64,000 bases of DNA from Thermotogaceae bacterium (GTDB taxonomy: Bacteria > Thermotogota > Thermotogae > Thermotogales > Thermotogaceae). Below, in pieces: positions 18,087 through 26,377 of this stretch. The stretch is from contig JALWTT010000006.1 of assembly GCA_027077795.1 (NCBI GenBank), positions 521,781 through 585,780 of the forward strand. The letters are read 5' to 3'. Below the pieces are notes generated by a model. The model was not told the DNA's origin, ran no database searches, and saw nothing but the letters and a program-made list of their open reading frames with translations. Within the stretch, counting starts at the first letter, position 1, and each line of letters opens with the position of its first letter. The position numbers and the translations under genes are program-made.

Positions 18087-19970
18087 GTGGCGATGAGCAC
18101 TCTCTTGGTATCTTTAGTAGCCACATCTGTGGTCATGTATTTCATCTCCAAAGCCAGCTGGAAAATCGGAGCTATATTGAACTTTCTGATAGGAATCTTC
18201 TTGATATCCTATGTATTCGCTTTGAGCACAGGAACCACAAGTGAGCTTGGTACACTGTTTGGACAGAAACTCCAATTGATTTGGACAAACGCATCTTATT
18301 ACTTCTCCTTGGTGAGTTTGCTTGTTATAGTTTCTGTCATGCTTTTCGCCATAAAATGGCTTGATTCCCAAAAATACCCAGCGGCTTTCAACATGTTCCT
18401 TCTCATGATGACGGCTGGATCCCTCGGAGTCTTCATGGCTGCTGATTTGATAACGCTTTACATCTTTTGGGAAATAGCCGTCTTGTCGTCTATGCTCATA
18501 GTTCCGATGGGGAAGAAGGAATCGAGGAAAGCCGCTGTTGTATATGCTGTGATGAGCGCTTCTGGAACTTACATGTACCTTTACGGAGCTTTCCTAGCTT
18601 TTCAAAGATATGGAACTTTGAACATATCCGAGATAGCTAAGCATATGGTCTCTGATCCGTCAACAGGTATTAAAGCGACGATATTCCTTCTTCTGGCATC
18701 TGCTGGAATAGCCAAGAGTGGTATATTCCCACTCCACACGTGGCTGAGAATTGCGCACGGAAACGCCCCAGATGCGTTCTCAGCAGTTCTCTCAGGGCAG
18801 CTTGTTAAGTTAGGTAGCTATGTCCTCATGGTTTCAGTTGCCGCTCTTCCATCGCTAAAGATTTTCTCGAATATTCCCTTCTACTCGGGTATACCTGCAA
18901 CTAACTATTTCCTCATAGCTCTCGGTGCGACGTCGATAATAATCGGAACCCTTATGGCCATAAAGCAAGATGATATGAAGATGCTCATAGCATTCTCCTC
19001 CGTTGCAAATGGAGGGTACATACTCATAGGCATAGGGACGATGGATCCGATAGGCTTTGAGGGAGGAGTTCTTCATGTTTTCAACCACGCATTGGCAGCT
19101 GCAGTTATATTCATGGCATTTGCTTCGGTTGTTTATAGAACACACACTAAGAAAATAAGTGAGCTTGGCGGACTCATACACAAGATGCCGATAACTTTCC
19201 TCGCATATCTTTTCGCCATAATATCATTAGCGGGGATACCTCCAATGAGCGGCTTCATTTCCAAGTGGATGATATATCAGGCTCTCGTCAGAAAGGGGAT
19301 GTTCATAACAGCGTTCATCGCATTTTTCGGATCGATAGGCTCTTTCCTGTACGTTTTCAGGCCACTTGCAGGAGTATTTCTAGGTCAGCTCCCCAAGAAG
19401 TATAAGGATGTCAAGGAAGTTTCGCCAATCATGTGGCTTCCCATGGTGATACTTGTAACCATTAGTTTGATCATAGGAATTTGGCCATTCCCGATCCTCA
19501 AACCTATAGAAGGTATGAGAATGGATTTTGGGATTGCACCCACAATGAAGATAGCTGATTCGAGCCATTGGCTCATAAAAGGGTTCGCTGGAAACTGGAA
19601 CCCTGTTTTGGTCTTCAATTTGTTCTTAATAGGTTTTGTCATCGCTTATATACTCTACACGCTTTTCCCGCGCCCCAAAAAAGTGGATTTGCTCGCTCCC
19701 CATAAGAAAGAGGGAGCTCCGATCAACATCTACACGGGAGGCGAGTTCATATACAATCCGGACCTTTACCAGTACAACACGAAGTTTTATGCGGGGTTTG
19801 AAAGAATGTACGAAAAGCATCCATCTTGGGAGAAACTACTTGAAATGCTTGCGAAGTTCTTCTACGATCTTGGAGAATGGGTACACGGTTGGTTTTTCAG
19901 ACCTTCTCCATCTGCCTACACATTCTGGGTGACATTAACCATACTAATCGTATTCTGGGTGAGGTGGTGA
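18087..19970 (+). CDS. Antiporter-like subunit 2 (MrpA/NuoL-type, MbxH'-like)
   Basis: A 627-residue second antiporter-like subunit with about 15 helices. DLITLYIFWEIAVLSSMLIV (helix 5 Glu), AKSGIFPLHTWLRIAHGNAPDAFSA and KMLIAFSSVANGGY are conserved NuoL/MrpA-type motifs. The last 100 residues are hydrophilic (GGEFIYNPDLYQYNTKFYAGFERMYEK) before a final helix, as in NuoL-type relatives. GTG at 18087 lies 6 bases after GGGAGGG; ATG at 18093 is the alternative. A second antiporter-like subunit separates Mbx complexes from hydrogen-evolving Mbh, which has one. Confidence 0.92.
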   Translation: MAMSTLLVSLVATSVVMYFISKASWKIGAILNFLIGIFLISYVFALSTGTTSELGTLFGQKLQLIWTNASYYFSLVSLLVIVSVMLFAIKWLDSQKYPAAFNMFLLMMTAGSLGVFMAADLITLYIFWEIAVLSSMLIVPMGKKESRKAAVVYAVMSASGTYMYLYGAFLAFQRYGTLNISEIAKHMVSDPSTGIKATIFLLLASAGIAKSGIFPLHTWLRIAHGNAPDAFSAVLSGQLVKLGSYVLMVSVAALPSLKIFSNIPFYSGIPATNYFLIALGATSIIIGTLMAIKQDDMKMLIAFSSVANGGYILIGIGTMDPIGFEGGVLHVFNHALAAAVIFMAFASVVYRTHTKKISELGGLIHKMPITFLAYLFAIISLAGIPPMSGFISKWMIYQALVRKGMFITAFIAFFGSIGSFLYVFRPLAGVFLGQLPKKYKDVKEVSPIMWLPMVILVTISLIIGIWPFPILKPIEGMRMDFGIAPTMKIADSSHWLIKGFAGNWNPVLVFNLFLIGFVIAYILYTLFPRPKKVDLLAPHKKEGAPINIYTGGEFIYNPDLYQYNTKFYAGFERMYEKHPSWEKLLEMLAKFFYDLGEWVHGWFFRPSPSAYTFWVTLTILIVFWVRW

Positions 19971-19971
19971 T

Positions 19972-20862
19972 ATGGTGGCTGCGTACAAAGCCCTTTTCAA
20001 CTTGGTTTTGGGATTTTTCCTAGTTCTTTCACTAGAAGGTGTTGGGAGGAAGATAACGGCCAGGGTTCAGAGGAGAATTGGTCCGCCCTGGTACCAGAAT
20101 TTCATAGATGTTTTCAAGGCACTTTCAAAGCATCCTTTCAGCAACGGATGGGTTTTCGACTTCGGGGTCTTGATGGCTCTTGGAGGAGCCATGGCAACAG
20201 CTATGATAGTTCCCATGGGATCAACAACGTGGACACCATTTCCAAACAGCGATAACTTTTTCGTTATAATGTACCTTTTCGCCGTCGGAGCCCTGGGAAT
20301 GGCAATGGGAATGGTCGGAAGCGGGAACCCATGGGCTTCTATAGGTGTGAGTAGGGCCTTGACCCAGATGCTTGGATACGAACTCCCATATCTCATCGTT
20401 ATATCCTCGACGATCTTCTACTACAAAACCGCATCGATCCACAAACTTGTAGAGCTGCAAAAGAATGGATGGAATCTCCTTGTTATGCCACTCGGGGGAA
20501 TAATAGCATTCATATCACTGATGGGAATGCTTGGTAAAAAGCCATTTGATATTTCAACGGCTCCGGCTGAGATCGCGTCAGGTCCCATGACAGAACTTTC
20601 TGGAAAATATCTTGGGCTTCTTCACATAATGCATGTTTTTGCCATGTTTGTGGAAGTTTCGCTTTTCGTGGATGTGTTTCTTGGTGGAGGAAATCTAGGA
20701 TGGTACCTGGTTAAATTCATAGTAGTCTGGGTGCTCGCAGTTCTCATATCCTCTGTCCTTCCGAGGTTCAGAATAGAGCAGATGCTTAAATTCTACTGGG
20801 GTGTTCCACTAGGTTTGGCATTTTTGAACGCCCTATTCGTTCTGCTGGGTTGGACGCTCTGA
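19972..20862 (+). CDS. NuoH/MbxM-like membrane anchor subunit
   Basis: A 296-residue, eight-helix protein that connects the peripheral arm to the membrane arm. Signature regions are RRIGPPWYQNFIDVFKALSK (cytoplasmic loop 1), GMLGKKPFDISTAPAEIASGPMTELSGKY (loop with conserved acidic residues) and PRFRIEQMLKFYWGVPL near the C-terminus. The ATG follows GAGGTGGTGA. Downstream come the four hydrophilic redox subunits in the Mbx order. Confidence 0.95.
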   Translation: MVAAYKALFNLVLGFFLVLSLEGVGRKITARVQRRIGPPWYQNFIDVFKALSKHPFSNGWVFDFGVLMALGGAMATAMIVPMGSTTWTPFPNSDNFFVIMYLFAVGALGMAMGMVGSGNPWASIGVSRALTQMLGYELPYLIVISSTIFYYKTASIHKLVELQKNGWNLLVMPLGGIIAFISLMGMLGKKPFDISTAPAEIASGPMTELSGKYLGLLHIMHVFAMFVEVSLFVDVFLGGGNLGWYLVKFIVVWVLAVLISSVLPRFRIEQMLKFYWGVPLGLAFLNALFVLLGWTL

Positions 20863-20874
20863 GGAGGTGATTCG

Positions 20875-21411
20875 ATGAAGGAGAGAACGATCTGGGAACA
20901 GATAGCGGATAGCTTCAGATCAAGGTCAATCTGGATGCTTCATTACTGTACGGGATGTGGAGCTATGGAGCTCCCTCCAACCATGACGGCTAGGTTTGAC
21001 ATGGAGAGGTTTGGAATAACTCCCATGGCAACTCCGAGACAGGCGGATATAATGCTCATAACCGGATATCTTAACACCAAGACACTCAGAAGAGTTATAT
21101 ATACATACGAGCAGATGGCCGATCCAAAATATGTGGTTGGATTTGGAAGCTGCACGATAAACGGTGGAATCTACTTTGATTCCTACTCCACCATAAACAG
21201 GCTCGACTACTACATACCGGTCGACGTTTACATAGCTGGATGCATGCCGAGGCCCGAGGCCATACTGGAGGCGTTTAACTATTTAATGGAGAAGATAAGA
21301 AAAGGAGAAGCGGATGGTTGGAAGAGATACAAAGAAAACTACGATTGGTACAAGCAGAACCAAATCCGCTCCCTCGGGGAGGTGTATGTACATGACGAGT
21401 TCCATGAGTAA
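20875..21411 (+). CDS. NuoB/MbxJ-like [4Fe-4S] subunit
   Basis: A 178-residue hydrophilic subunit that carries the terminal [4Fe-4S] cluster (N2-like). Cysteine ligands are visible at residues 25 and 28 (HYCTGCGAMELPP), 93 (FGSCTINGG) and 123 (IAGCMPRPEAI). The N-terminal CxxC follows the pattern of energy-converting hydrogenase small subunits, not the adjacent CC of respiratory NuoB. The start is ATG behind GGAGGTGA. The 3' end overlaps the NuoC-like gene by 20 bases. Confidence 0.95.
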   Translation: MKERTIWEQIADSFRSRSIWMLHYCTGCGAMELPPTMTARFDMERFGITPMATPRQADIMLITGYLNTKTLRRVIYTYEQMADPKYVVGFGSCTINGGIYFDSYSTINRLDYYIPVDVYIAGCMPRPEAILEAFNYLMEKIRKGEADGWKRYKENYDWYKQNQIRSLGEVYVHDEFHE

Positions 21412-21916
21412 TCTGGTGAAGATACTTGAGGGGTTCAATCCGTTCGTTGAAGAGATAGATGAGAAAGAAGTAAAGATAACCATATCTTCAGACAAGGTCG
21501 TCGCAGTTCTTGAAACTCTCAAATCCAATGGATACTCACACCTTTCGCTGATGACTTGCATCGATTGGATAGACGACAATCAATTAGAGCTTGTTTACAT
21601 TCTTTTTTCCTGGAAAAATGGGGGGAAGTTCTTGGTTTCAACAAGGATAGATAGGAACGATCCGAAGTTCGTAACCGTCAAAGAGCTTTGGCCGGTTGCG
21701 AGGTTCTATGAGAGGGAAATCCACGAGTTCTTCGGAGTGGAGTTCGAAGGAAATGACGACATGAAACCTCTCTTTTTGGAACTTTGGGATGAAAAACCAC
21801 CTCTCAGGAAGGATTTCGATCCGAGGGATTACTCCAGAAAGAAATTTCCTGATCGTAAATATGAGAAAGATGTGATAAAAGAAGCGAAGATATTCAGGGG
21901 TGAGATAAATGGGTGA
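21392..21916 (+). CDS. NuoC/MbxK-like subunit
   Basis: A 174-residue hydrophilic subunit. The family signature ELWPVARFYEREIHEFFGVEFEGNDDMKPLFLELW is clear, followed by PPLRKDFDPRDYS. The frame is open back to 21314 but that part lies over the NuoB-like gene. ATG at 21392 is nine bases after GGGGAGGTG, and ATG at 21386 or 21404 are alternatives. It forms a pair with the next gene, a NuoD-like subunit, with an 8-base overlap. Confidence 0.9.
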   Translation: MTSSMSNLVKILEGFNPFVEEIDEKEVKITISSDKVVAVLETLKSNGYSHLSLMTCIDWIDDNQLELVYILFSWKNGGKFLVSTRIDRNDPKFVTVKELWPVARFYEREIHEFFGVEFEGNDDMKPLFLELWDEKPPLRKDFDPRDYSRKKFPDRKYEKDVIKEAKIFRGEING

Positions 21917-23015
21917 AGTGAAGCTGTTTTTCGGTCCGAACCACCCCGGTATGAATGGAAACTTCTCGGTTCACATGTACGTAGAAGGGGACATAGTGAA
22001 AAAAGCTCGTCCACTTCCTGGGTTCCTCCACAGGGGATTTGAGAAGCTCATGGAGAGAAGATACTGGTATTCAAACATAGCACTCATTCCAAGGATATGT
22101 GTTCCAGAACCTGATATAAACGAAGCCTGCTACGCGATGGGTGTGGAGAAGATAGCCAAATTGGATGTTCCAGAAAGAGCTCAGTGGATAAGGATGATAG
22201 TTCTCGAGCTTACAAGGATAGCGAACCACCTCATGGCGGTTGGAGGGATAGGAGGACCCATCGGACTTTACACAGCTCCGCAGTGGGGAACGGCAGACAG
22301 GGATAGAATCCTGGATATATTCGAGGCTCTCACTGGTGCGAGGGTTTACCACATGTACATAGTGATAGGTGGGGTCAGAAAGAACATGACTCCCAAGATA
22401 GAGGACATGATCTGGAAGACTTTGGACTATATAGAATCCAGACTCCCGGACTACGAGAACCTTATATTCAAAAACAGAATTCTCCACTCAAGGCTCAAGG
22501 GAAGGCTCATATTAACGAGGGAGCAGGCCCTTGAGATGGGTGTTACAGGTGTTGGACTGAGGGCCACGGGTGTCGAATACGATGTTAGAAAAGTCGATCC
22601 TTACCTTTTCTACGACAAAGTTGATTTTGAAATCCCAACAGCAACAGAGGGAGATGCTTTTAGTAGGGTCTACTTGAAGTTCAAGGAGATCCCACAGAGT
22701 ATAAGGATAATAAGACAAGCACTTGAAAGGATGCCACAAAGCGATAAAGTTAACGTGCCAGTTAGCAAAGGAAGTGCTCTTAGAAGGATTGTTCCAGAAG
22801 GAATGGCATATGTGCACATAGAATCCACCAGAGGAGAGTACGGATTCTTCGTAGTCTCCGATGGGAAGAACAAGCCGTACAGAGTAGCTGTCAGGGGTGC
22901 GTCCTATCCGCAGGGGCTTTACGGAATAGAGAAATACCTCCCCGGCACGAGGATAGAAGACGTACCGATCTGGCTTGCGACGATGGACGTCTGTGCACCG
23001 GAAATAGACAGGTGA
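21909..23015 (+). CDS. NuoD/MbxL-like large subunit (no NiFe ligands)
   Basis: A 368-residue relative of the [NiFe]-hydrogenase large subunit and complex I NuoD. N-terminal FFGPNHPGMNGNF and GFLHRGFEKLMERRYWYSN are typical. Hydrogenases bind nickel with a CxxC at each end. Here the N-terminal site reads ICVPEPDINEAC (nine residues between cysteines) and the C-terminal site reads VCAPEIDR (one cysteine), so neither CxxC is complete and H2 chemistry is unlikely. It probably transfers electrons to another acceptor, as in Mbx. Start ATG at 21909. Confidence 0.93.
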   Translation: MGEVKLFFGPNHPGMNGNFSVHMYVEGDIVKKARPLPGFLHRGFEKLMERRYWYSNIALIPRICVPEPDINEACYAMGVEKIAKLDVPERAQWIRMIVLELTRIANHLMAVGGIGGPIGLYTAPQWGTADRDRILDIFEALTGARVYHMYIVIGGVRKNMTPKIEDMIWKTLDYIESRLPDYENLIFKNRILHSRLKGRLILTREQALEMGVTGVGLRATGVEYDVRKVDPYLFYDKVDFEIPTATEGDAFSRVYLKFKEIPQSIRIIRQALERMPQSDKVNVPVSKGSALRRIVPEGMAYVHIESTRGEYGFFVVSDGKNKPYRVAVRGASYPQGLYGIEKYLPGTRIEDVPIWLATMDVCAPEIDR

Positions 23016-23027
23016 GGGGTGAGAAGA

Positions 23028-24872
23028 ATGGCGATGCAGGAGCTACCAAAAAAAGATTTCTTCGCTCCTCTCAAGGCTTGGAAGTTTTTGGGAAAGAAGC
23101 CGGTTACCATAGAGGTCCCAAACAAGGTCAAGAGAGAAGCGTCTGACAGGTACAGGGGCTTTCACATAAACGACTGGAGCAAGTGCATCGGATGTGGAAC
23201 CTGTTCCAAGATATGTCCAACGGATGCGATAACGATGGTGGAAGTTCCAGGTCTTGTCCAGGAGGATGGAAAGCTTCCTCAACGACCAGTGATAGATTAT
23301 GGGAGATGCTCTTTTTGCGGGCTCTGTGTCGATATATGCACAACTGGGTCTCTTCAGATGACCAGGGAATATATCCACGTTTCCGACAACGCGGAAGATT
23401 ACATATACATGCCAACGGAAAAGGGTCTGAATGCGAAGAGAGGGATTTACGAACATGGAAAAGCTCCCATTGGTTGGGTGAAGGACAAAGATTCCGACCT
23501 GCTCGACCTGGAGAGAGTAGAAATGCCGGTGGAGGAACCTGAGGTCCGCGTTAAGTCATTCATGGAAATCGTCAAAGGATACAGTAAAGAGCAAGCGATG
23601 AAGGAGGCTTCAAGGTGTGTAGGATGTGGAATCTGCACGTACACGTGTCCTGCTCATATGGATATCCCACAGTACATAGAATCGATATACAAGGGAAATC
23701 TTGAGGAAGGACTTCAGTGGCTCTATAGAACCAACCCTCTTTCGATGGTCTGTGGAAGGGTTTGTACTCACAGATGTGAATCGGTGTGTTCTGTTGGTAT
23801 CAGAGGGGAACCAGTTGCTATAAGGTGGCTTAAACGCTACATAATCGATAGCATACCAATTGAAGATTACGATAGAATTCTGAACATAAGGCCAGAGAAG
23901 AAAGACAAGAGTGTTGGAATAATAGGCTCAGGGCCTGCAGGACTTTCAGCAGCTTACTTCCTGGCAACTATGGGATACGATGTAACGATATACGAAGCTA
24001 ATGGAAGACCTGGTGGTGTCATGAGGTACGGCATTCCTCGCTACAGGCTCCCAGACGAGGCTCTCGACAAGGATATAGCACTCATAGAAGCCCTTGGCGT
24101 GAAGATACTCGTCAATATGAAGGTTGGTCAAGATATAACATTCGATGAGATAGCGAAAAAGCACGATGCTGTATTCCTCTCAACGGGATTCGGCCTTGGA
24201 AGATCCACTAGAGTTCCAGGTACAGATCACTCAAATGTTAAGCAAGCACTTCCAATGCTGAAGATGATAAGAGATTACCTCAGAGGAGATGGGCCGAAAC
24301 CACCGGTTCCAAAAAAACTCATAGTCATAGGTGGAGGAAACGTCGCTATGGATATCTCAAGGTCGATGGCAAGACTCCAGACGATGGAATATGGAGAAGT
24401 TAACGTTCATACGCTATCTCTTGAGAGATCCTATGAGGAGATGCCGGCTGATATGGATGAAATAGAAGAGGCGCTCGAAGAAGGTATTGAGTTTCATCCT
24501 GGTTGGGGTCCAATAGAGATCGTTATAGAGAACGATGAGGTCAAGGGAGCGAGGTTCAAGAAGTGTTTGAGGGTTTTTGACGAGAACCACAGATTTAATC
24601 CACAGTTTGACGAGGGCAATCAAATATTCATAGAAGCGGACATGGTCATAGAGGCCATAGGTCAAGCTCCAGATTACTCATATCTGCCACAGGAGATCCA
24701 GGAGAAGCTCGAATTCTTCAGGGGGAGGATAAAGACGAACGAGTACAATCAAACAGCTATAGAATGGCTATTTGCAGGAGGAGATATCGTTCACGGACCT
24801 GATATAGTGCATGGTGTAGCAGATGGTCACGCAGCGGCGAAGGGAATAGACATGTACCTCAGCAACAAGTGA
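23028..24872 (+). CDS. Fusion of NuoI-type ferredoxin and GltD/NfnB-like NAD(P)-dependent flavoprotein
   Basis: A 614-residue electron-transfer protein. Residues 53-63 and 94-104 hold two CxxCxxCxxxC motifs (CIGCGTCSKIC and CSFCGLCVDIC), as in NuoI/MbxN. Residues 197-207 (CVGCGICTYTC) and 242-254 (four Cys in CGRVCTHRCESVC) form the cysteine-rich start of a glutamate synthase small-subunit-like domain. FAD binding is at 300-305 (GSGPAG) and NAD(P) binding near 433-439 (VIGGGNV); it ends with GGDIVHGPDIVHGVADGHAAAKGI. The fusion suggests that the complex exchanges electrons between ferredoxin and NAD(P)(H). ATG at 23028 is chosen; GTG 23019 and ATG 23034 are possible. Last gene of the operon. 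Confidence 0.93.
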   Translation: MAMQELPKKDFFAPLKAWKFLGKKPVTIEVPNKVKREASDRYRGFHINDWSKCIGCGTCSKICPTDAITMVEVPGLVQEDGKLPQRPVIDYGRCSFCGLCVDICTTGSLQMTREYIHVSDNAEDYIYMPTEKGLNAKRGIYEHGKAPIGWVKDKDSDLLDLERVEMPVEEPEVRVKSFMEIVKGYSKEQAMKEASRCVGCGICTYTCPAHMDIPQYIESIYKGNLEEGLQWLYRTNPLSMVCGRVCTHRCESVCSVGIRGEPVAIRWLKRYIIDSIPIEDYDRILNIRPEKKDKSVGIIGSGPAGLSAAYFLATMGYDVTIYEANGRPGGVMRYGIPRYRLPDEALDKDIALIEALGVKILVNMKVGQDITFDEIAKKHDAVFLSTGFGLGRSTRVPGTDHSNVKQALPMLKMIRDYLRGDGPKPPVPKKLIVIGGGNVAMDISRSMARLQTMEYGEVNVHTLSLERSYEEMPADMDEIEEALEEGIEFHPGWGPIEIVIENDEVKGARFKKCLRVFDENHRFNPQFDEGNQIFIEADMVIEAIGQAPDYSYLPQEIQEKLEFFRGRIKTNEYNQTAIEWLFAGGDIVHGPDIVHGVADGHAAAKGIDMYLSNK

Positions 24873-24902
24873 ATAAAGGCGCCCTGAAAGGGCGCCTTTA
24901 TT
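24872..24902. terminator. Bidirectional intrinsic terminator between convergent operons
   Basis: A perfect 13-base stem (24872-24884 with 24890-24902) around a five-base TGAAA loop. The GC core is GGCGCCC/GGGCGCC, flanked by A-run and T-run arms, so it works on either strand. It overlaps the stop codons of both convergent genes: TGA at 24870-24872 on the plus strand and TAA at 24898-24900 on the minus strand. Confidence 0.92.
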
Positions 24903-26373
24903 CATTTATATCCACTTTGAATACCCATGTGACTCCACTTGGAAATTTCGATTCATCGATATCGGCATTGACATCTCCATCCTCAGACCTAGTCTTTCCA
25001 GCAACTATCACCGTGTTTTCATCGATAGCGCTCAGAAGGATCCCCATATCTCCTTTACTTCCACCGAATTTTTCCAGGCTGATGATCTTTCCATTCTCAT
25101 CGAGTTTTACCACGAAAGCATCGAAATCCTTGCCAAGATCTGAATAGTCAAATGGATATGTTCCCAAATAAGAATACGCATCTTCATCGGTTGAAAATCC
25201 CGTCACCACGGAACCGCTCCCAAATGAAACAACGGATATGGGAATCAGTACAGAGGACAAGGAACCGAAGTCAGAGTGTCTCGAATAGACCTTATTCCAA
25301 ATTTTTCCTCCACTTTCCGATATCTTCATGATGAGCATATCATTTCCATGACTTCCTACTAATACGTATCCATCACTTACCTTTGCTATATCCGTGGCGA
25401 TTATGTCTTCACCTATTGGAAGTTTCCAGACGACTCCTCCTGACCTGTCCACTTTCACCACGTAACTGCTTCTCTCCCCAGTTGGGGTAAAACTGCTACC
25501 AAAGATCACAAAGTTTCCATCGGAACTGACGAAAAGTTTTTCAACATTGTTCACGTCTGACGGCATGTTGTAGATTTCATTTCTGTTGAGATTTTCGTCA
25601 AACTCATCGATTTTGACCGATCCTGAGAGATCCCTGTATACCGCGTACAGATTTCCTTCTTTCATCGCTATGTTCTCGCAGTCTCCCGAAAGATCTTTTT
25701 TTTCTAAGATGCCGCCAGAGTGACCAATTTTCACAAGATTTCCTTCAAAGCACGCTATGTACCCACCATCCGGGGATTTCTCAAGTTTAATATCCGTTAC
25801 CCAGTCCTCCAAAGAGATTTTCCAAATGACGTTCCCCGAATAGTCTAACTTTTCTATGACACCTGGCTCGTATTCCCTTATGAGACCGACTACAAAACCG
25901 TCTGAATCACCAATGACTGAGCTCGGATGATCATACGGCAAAACCTTGCTGAAAATTATGTCCAAATTGCTCGTTTTGAACTTCCAAATCGGACCTGGAA
26001 AATCTCCATAGCTTCTATCGTGTGCTACGACTCTCCAGTAATACTCTGTTCCTTTTCCAAGCCTGAATGGAATTTTCATCAGATAGACATCTGAATCCTC
26101 AGATTGCTTCGAATTGCTGTAATATTCCGATGCCATTTTTAAAACATCGTCTTTCTTATCAGATATAAAAACCTTGAAACTTTCCGGTTGAAGTTCTCTA
26201 TGTGGAGGGATTCTCCAGGAGAGAGTCAACATCGTTTCCACACCAGATGCACCATTCGATGGATAAATTAGATAGATTTCCCTCGGAGGGATTTTCTCAG
26301 TGCTCGTGTAAACGCATCCCCAGAGAATGAATAATATTGCTGTTGCGGTGAAAAGAAAGGAGATTTTCTTCAT
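24898..26373 (-). CDS. Lipoprotein with Fn3/Ig-like domain and beta-propeller (paralogue A)
   Basis: A 491-residue exported lipoprotein. The signal peptide ends in a lipobox (ILWGC, Cys at residue 20). An N-terminal Ig/fibronectin-III-like domain follows (PSNGASGVETMLTLSWR to YYWRVVAHD...FKTSN, residues about 30-145). The rest is a run of beta-rich repeats with forms such as DSDGFVVGLIREYEP, DGGYIACFEGNLVKI and SDGYVLVGSHGNDMLIMKI, which suggests a beta-propeller of seven or so blades. It shares the N-terminal plan with three neighbours. No enzymatic motif is seen; a surface binding or structural role is plausible. ATG at 26373 has GAGGTGA before it. Confidence 0.85.
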   Translation of the reverse strand: MKKISFLFTATAILFILWGCVYTSTEKIPPREIYLIYPSNGASGVETMLTLSWRIPPHRELQPESFKVFISDKKDDVLKMASEYYSNSKQSEDSDVYLMKIPFRLGKGTEYYWRVVAHDRSYGDFPGPIWKFKTSNLDIIFSKVLPYDHPSSVIGDSDGFVVGLIREYEPGVIEKLDYSGNVIWKISLEDWVTDIKLEKSPDGGYIACFEGNLVKIGHSGGILEKKDLSGDCENIAMKEGNLYAVYRDLSGSVKIDEFDENLNRNEIYNMPSDVNNVEKLFVSSDGNFVIFGSSFTPTGERSSYVVKVDRSGGVVWKLPIGEDIIATDIAKVSDGYVLVGSHGNDMLIMKISESGGKIWNKVYSRHSDFGSLSSVLIPISVVSFGSGSVVTGFSTDEDAYSYLGTYPFDYSDLGKDFDAFVVKLDENGKIISLEKFGGSKGDMGILLSAIDENTVIVAGKTRSEDGDVNADIDESKFPSGVTWVFKVDINE

Positions 26374-26377
26374 GGTT

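Noticed and set aside
21909..23015. A [NiFe]-hydrogenase large subunit
   Set aside because: The nickel ligand motifs are not complete: the N-terminal cysteines are nine residues apart and the C-terminal site has one cysteine. Mbx/complex I-like function is favoured.
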